In this document: positions 28,861-33,349 of the stretch, in pieces
Position numbering within the stretch: position 1 is the first letter of the stretch
Layout: each line of letters begins with the position of its first letter
NCBI GenBank assembly: GCA_027061845.1
Contig: JAMOVS010000059.1
Span: 1-33,349 of the forward strand
Source of the DNA: Thermaceae bacterium
GTDB taxonomy: Bacteria > Deinococcota > Deinococci > Deinococcales > Marinithermaceae
Direction: 5' to 3'
Length of the DNA: 33,349 bases
Program-made: the position numbers and the translations under genes
Notes under the pieces: model-generated
What the model was told of the DNA's origin: nothing
Seen by the model: the letters and a program-made list of their open reading frames with translations, nothing else
The model's database searches: none

Positions 28861-30021
28861 TTCATCAAGCACCTCCCCCACCGCCCGGGCGGCCGAAAGC
28901 AGTTCTTCTTCCGTCACCACCGCCGGGGGCAGAAAGCGCATTACGTTCGCGCCCGCCTGCAGACCCAGGATGCGGTGCTCCTCCGCCAGGCGTTTTAGGT
29001 AAGGGGCGGCCTTCTCCTTGAGCTCGATGCCGACCATCAAGCCCTTGCCCCGAACCTCCCGAATCTTGGGGCTTTGGATCTTCCGCAGGGCCTCCATGAA
29101 GACCTCCCCAAGCCGCCCGGCCCGTTCCCAGAGGCGTTCTTCCACTACCGCCCGGATCGCCGCCGTGCCCGCCGCCATCGCCAGCGGGTTGCCGCCGAAG
29201 GTGGAGCCGTGGGCGCCTTTGGGCATCTTGTCGGCGACCGCGTCGGTGGTGACCATGGCGCCTAAGGGGAAGCCCCCGCCCAGGGGTTTTGCCAGCGTCA
29301 GGACGTCGGGCACCACCCCGTAGTGCTCGAAGGCGAAGAGGCGCCCGGTGCGGCCGAGGCCGGTCTGGATCTCGTCGAGGACCAGGAGGGCCCCTACTTC
29401 CTCGGTGCGCCTCCGGGCGGCTTTTAAAAACGCCTCGGTCGCCGGCCGCACCCCGCCCTCGCCCTGGACGGGCTCGAGAATAAGCGCCGCGGTCTCTTCG
29501 TCCACCGCTCTTTCCAGGGCCTCGACGTCGTTGTAGGGGATGAACTCCACCGGCTCGACCAGCGGCATGAAGGGCTCGCGGTACTTTTTCTCCCAGGTGA
29601 GCGAAAGCGAGCCAAAGGTGCGTCCGTGAAAGGAGCGCATGGCGGCGACGAACTTCTTCTTGCCGGTGGCGGCGCGGGCGAACTTGAGGGCGGCCTCCAC
29701 CGCCTCGGTGCCCGAGTTGGTGGGGAAGACCCGGGTCAGAGACTCGGGAAGGACGTCGGTCAGGGCTTTATAGAACTCGGCCCGGCGGTCGGAGGCGAAG
29801 ACCTGGGGCAGGACCATCAGCCTTTCGGCCTGGGCCTTGATGGCCTCGACCACCTTGGGGTGCCCGTGGCCCAAAAACCCCACCCCGATGCCGTTGATCA
29901 GGTCGAGGTAGCGATTCCCCTCGGTGTCCCAGACGTAGGCGCCCTCGCCCCGGGTGACGACGAAGTCCGACTTGGCGTAGACCCCGGAATCGTGGCGCTT
30001 TTCGACGGCGAGCCAGTCCAT
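28852..30021 (-). CDS. lysJ: [LysW]-aminoadipate/glutamate semialdehyde aminotransferase (acetylornithine aminotransferase family)
   Basis: [112 protein letters not shown]. Confidence 0.93.
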
Positions 30022-30030
30022 GCCCCAATG

Positions 30031-30855
30031 CTACTCAATCGCCGTTCCCTGGCCGGCGAGGGCCCGGGTGATGGGGCGGTCGACGCGGGCGTCGGCGAAG
30101 ACCACCCGGCGCACCCCGGCCCGCACCGCCTCGGCGGCGCCCAGCACCTTTTTCTTCATCCGGCCCTCGGCGAAGCGCATGAACTCCTCAACCTGGGCGG
30201 CGGGGATCTTGGGGATGAGGCTACCTTCGTCGGGGTAGCGCTCTAAGAGCCCGGGGACGTTCGAGAGGTAAACGAGCGCCCTGGCGCCGAAGGCCTCGGC
30301 CACCCGGGCGGCGGCGACGTCGCCGTCGGTGTTGATGGCCTCGCCATCAAAACTTGCCGCCGGCGGGGTGAGGACCGGGAGGTAGCCGTGTTCGAGGAGG
30401 AGGGCGAGGAGCTCCTTGTTCACCCGTTCCACCGAGCCGGAAAAGTCGCCGCGGTGGATCTTGACCTTGCCGCCCTCGACGTACTTAATCGCCTTCTTGC
30501 GCTTGCCCTCGAAGACGCGGCCATCCAGGCCACTTAGCCCCACCGCGTTCACACCCCGCTTTTGGAAGAGCTCGACCAGGTGCTTGTTCATCTTGCCGGC
30601 GTAGACCATGTTGAAGATCTCGAGGGTCTTCTTGTCGGTGAGCCGGGAGGTCATGCCGCCGGGGTGGGTCAAAAACCGGGGCGGGTGGCCGAGGGCCTCG
30701 GCGACCCGGTTGGTTTCGGCGCTGGCGCCGTGGACGAGGATCAGCTTCTGGCCCTTCTTCCAGAGCTCGGCCGCGTCCTCGACCACCGCCTCGTAGTCGA
30801 TGCCCTCGGCACCGCCGACCTTAACAACGATCAGCCCGTCTTCCACGCTCCGCAT
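30031..30855 (-). CDS. lysZ: [LysW]-aminoadipate/[LysW]-glutamate kinase
   Basis: LIVVKVGGAEGIDYEAVVEDAAELWKKGQKLILVHGASAETNRVAEALGHPPRFLTHPGGMTSRLTDKKTLEIFNMVYAGKMNKHLVELFQKRGVNAVGLSGLDGRVFEGKRKKAIKYVEGGKVKIHRGDFSG matches the Thermus LysZ pattern. Exact start uncertain. Confidence 0.93.
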   Translation of the reverse strand: MRSVEDGLIVVKVGGAEGIDYEAVVEDAAELWKKGQKLILVHGASAETNRVAEALGHPPRFLTHPGGMTSRLTDKKTLEIFNMVYAGKMNKHLVELFQKRGVNAVGLSGLDGRVFEGKRKKAIKYVEGGKVKIHRGDFSGSVERVNKELLALLLEHGYLPVLTPPAASFDGEAINTDGDVAAARVAEAFGARALVYLSNVPGLLERYPDEGSLIPKIPAAQVEEFMRFAEGRMKKKVLGAAEAVRAGVRRVVFADARVDRPITRALAGQGTAIE

Positions 30856-30880
30856 TTTCTTGCATCCGGGTGGGTCTTGG

Positions 30881-31957
30881 CTAGGGGGCGCGCTCGCGAA
30901 AGAGCCGGGCAGCGGGTTTTTCGCTGCCGTCTTCGCGGAGGAGGCCGAAGCGGTCCTCGCCCTCGTCCTGGAGGCGGTACCAGATCGCGGCCCGGACCCG
31001 CCAGCGGCGGGCGTGGGCCTCGAGCAGGTCGAGCGCGATCCTTAGGTGTTTCGCTTGTTCTTCTTCGCTCCCCGCGTCGCCCCAGGCGTCGCCGCTTCCC
31101 ACCCCGAACTCGGTGAGCCAGAGGGGAAGACCGGCGCGCCCGTGCTCGTTGAGCCAGGCGCGGATCCGATCGAGCCCGGTCTCGAAGCACCAGGGCGGGG
31201 CAAGGGGGTCTTCCTCGTTGCACTGGTCGGGGTACTGGGCCCGGCCGTGGTGGGGCCCCTGGCGCTCGTCCACCCGGGCGTAGGGGTGGAGGGCGAGGGC
31301 GTCCATCCGGGCGCCGGCGGCGAAGAGCGCCTTCAGGTAGTCGAGGTCGGCGGAGGCCAGCGAGCCCCCGAGCACCGGGAGGTCCGGGAAGCGGGCCTTG
31401 AGGGCGTGGTGGGCCGCCTTCAGGAGGTCCGCGTATTCCCTTGCGTAGGCGAGGGGCACAAGCACGTAGGTCCCCGCCCGGGGCTCGACCTCGCCCCAGA
31501 ACTCGACGCTATTGGGCTCGTTCCATACCTCGACGGCGGCGACCCTTTCGGGGCCGATCGCCGCCACCAGGCGGGCGAGGGCGTCGGCATAGTCGCGGTG
31601 GTGCTCGGGGCGGGGAGGATGGGCGGGCGGGGCGCCGCCGTTTGCCCAGGCGGGGCTTTGGGCGAACATGAGGACGGCTTTTAGCCCGAGCGTCTCGGCC
31701 CGCTGGAAGCGGGTCTTGAGCTCTTCGAGGTAGGCGCCGTCGAACCGGCCGGGGGTCCCGGGCTCGAGGGCGTTCCAGTCGGCAGGGATTCGCACCAGCT
31801 GGGCGTCGAGCTCGGCCGCCTGCTCGAGCTTGGCGGAGTAGCCTGCTATACCCTCGGTCTCCGCGAGGTGGAGGCCGAGCAGGTACCGGGGCTCGGGGGG
31901 CGTGCTCCGGCACCCCGCGAGGAGCAGCACCAGCAACGCCCCGACTCTCAGAATCAC
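30881..31957 (-). CDS. Lipoprotein with glycoside-hydrolase clan GH-A-like TIM barrel (GH39-like?)
   Basis: Lipobox MILRVGALLVLLLAGC. VAAVEVWNEPNSVEFWG (acid/base motif) and LPLWLTEFGVGSGD (nucleophile motif). Confidence 0.75.
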   Translation of the reverse strand: MILRVGALLVLLLAGCRSTPPEPRYLLGLHLAETEGIAGYSAKLEQAAELDAQLVRIPADWNALEPGTPGRFDGAYLEELKTRFQRAETLGLKAVLMFAQSPAWANGGAPPAHPPRPEHHRDYADALARLVAAIGPERVAAVEVWNEPNSVEFWGEVEPRAGTYVLVPLAYAREYADLLKAAHHALKARFPDLPVLGGSLASADLDYLKALFAAGARMDALALHPYARVDERQGPHHGRAQYPDQCNEEDPLAPPWCFETGLDRIRAWLNEHGRAGLPLWLTEFGVGSGDAWGDAGSEEEQAKHLRIALDLLEAHARRWRVRAAIWYRLQDEGEDRFGLLREDGSEKPAARLFRERAP

Positions 31958-31962
31958 TGGAC

Positions 31963-32976
31963 CTATGCCCCTTCCGCTCGGATGAGGGCCCGGATCCCCG
32001 CCTCGAGCTGCCTGAGCGCCTCCACCTCGGTGATCCCCAGCCGGCGCTTGTTGGAAACGTCGTAGACGCCCCCCTCGGCCTGGGTGTGCTCGCCGTGGGT
32101 GCCCCGGACCTGGAGGCCGTGGGCAAGGGCGATGGCCTGGATCTCCTCTTCGGGAAGGCGCTGGAGGCGGACGTGGACGCTCGCCCGCATCCCCGTTCCC
32201 AGGTTGGTGGGACAGCTGGTCAGGTAGCCGAGGCGGGGCGAGCGGGCGAAGGAAAGGCGCCGCTCGAGCTCGGCCAGCGCCTGCACCAACCGGGAGAAGA
32301 CGCGCTTTAAATGGGAGCCCTTTTCCATGCTGATGATGCGGAGCTGGTCCTCCTCGTTGACCCAGACCAGGAAGGTCCTCTCCCGGTTGAGGAAGACGCC
32401 GCGGGCGTCCGGCCAGTGGCGGTTGAAGCCGCCGGCCTCGAGGAAGCGGTCGCCGGCTTTGAAGAGCAGGTGTTCCTCGACCAGCCGGGCTTGGGTGGCC
32501 GGGTCCAGGGCGGGGAGCGGGTGGTAGCTGCCGGCGAGCTCGCCCTCGAGCGTCTCCAGGGCCCCGAGGATCGCCCGCTCGGCCATGCGCCGCTCGCGGA
32601 AGCCGATCACCGGCCCGAAGGGGAAGCAGCAGAGGTTCCGCGCCACCCGCACCCGGGTGGAGAGGACGTAGCGCCCGGCGGGGTCCAGGGGTTGGTCCTC
32701 GAGGCCGCCAGGGTCGAGGTCGGAGACGTGCCGGTCCCCGGGGCCGAAGCCGTGGTAGGCCTCGATGATCGGGTCGAGGAGCGGGGCGAAGACCGAGTAA
32801 CTCTCCTCGTCGCCGGCGTAGACGCCGATCGCCGAGTCGGGGTTTTGAACTCCGGAGGCGATCAGGTGCTCGAGCCGGACCCCGAAGTAGGTCTCGCGGT
32901 CTTTAAGCGCCTGGTAGACCTCGGGGGTCAAAAAACGGGCAAGCAGGGACTCGCCTTCGATTCTGGGAGCCGCCAT
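31963..32976 (-). CDS. Phosphagen (guanidino) kinase, arginine-kinase-like, full length with N-terminal domain
   Basis: FGVRLEHLIASGVQNPDSAIGVYAGDEESYSVFAPLLDPIIEAYHGF, YVLSTRVRVARNL, TFLVWVNEEDQLRIISME, LGYLTSCPTNLGTGMRASVHV, LQVRGTHGEHTQAEGGVYDVSNKRRLGITEVEA. Confidence 0.93.
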   Translation of the reverse strand: MAAPRIEGESLLARFLTPEVYQALKDRETYFGVRLEHLIASGVQNPDSAIGVYAGDEESYSVFAPLLDPIIEAYHGFGPGDRHVSDLDPGGLEDQPLDPAGRYVLSTRVRVARNLCCFPFGPVIGFRERRMAERAILGALETLEGELAGSYHPLPALDPATQARLVEEHLLFKAGDRFLEAGGFNRHWPDARGVFLNRERTFLVWVNEEDQLRIISMEKGSHLKRVFSRLVQALAELERRLSFARSPRLGYLTSCPTNLGTGMRASVHVRLQRLPEEEIQAIALAHGLQVRGTHGEHTQAEGGVYDVSNKRRLGITEVEALRQLEAGIRALIRAEGA

Positions 32977-32991
32977 ACTCCAGCCTACCGG

Positions 32992-33349
<358 letters not shown>

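Noticed and set aside
31963-32976. Assignment as McsB protein-arginine kinase
   Set aside because: An N-terminal phosphagen-kinase domain (FGVRLEHLIASGVQNPDSAIGVYAGDEESY...DPIIEAYHG) is present, and the loop and catalytic motifs follow arginine kinase rather than McsB. No neighbouring clpC/mcsA/ctsR.

Overview
High-GC chromosomal window, probably from a member of Thermaceae (Deinococcota). That placement is inference from remembered resemblance of LysZ/LysK/RecA and from the promoter style; no search was run. About 34 genes fill nearly the whole window. In order: proBA; two tandem phosphoribosyltransferases; a DUF151 nuclease; an SCP2-domain protein; a HIT protein; MtaB; threonine dehydratase; a lipoprotein; dxs; a cinA-thpR-recA-rny operon; an M42 peptidase and a MazG-like protein; an ABC-2 exporter; a peptide-type ABC importer operon with an M20 peptidase; a large lipoprotein; a PlsY-like/acyl-ACP-reductase-like fusion; a small membrane protein; infC-rpmI-rplT; trmL; and a LysW-type lysine/arginine cluster (lysK, lysJ, lysZ, lysY) interrupted by a glycosidase-like lipoprotein and a true phosphagen (arginine) kinase. 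No rRNA, tRNA, CRISPR array or mobile element was recognised. The most interesting items are: (1) a full-length, motif-intact arginine/creatine-kinase-family protein between lysY and lysZ; (2) a single polypeptide joining a degenerate PlsY membrane domain to an acyl-ACP-reductase-like domain; (3) a lipoprotein with a clan CD (caspase/gingipain-like) His...Cys signature; (4) a recurrent leaderless-promoter architecture (TANNNT 5-8 nt before the start codon), including a 36-bp divergent gap with two mutually overlapping promoters; (5) infC probably using a non-canonical AUC or AUU start.
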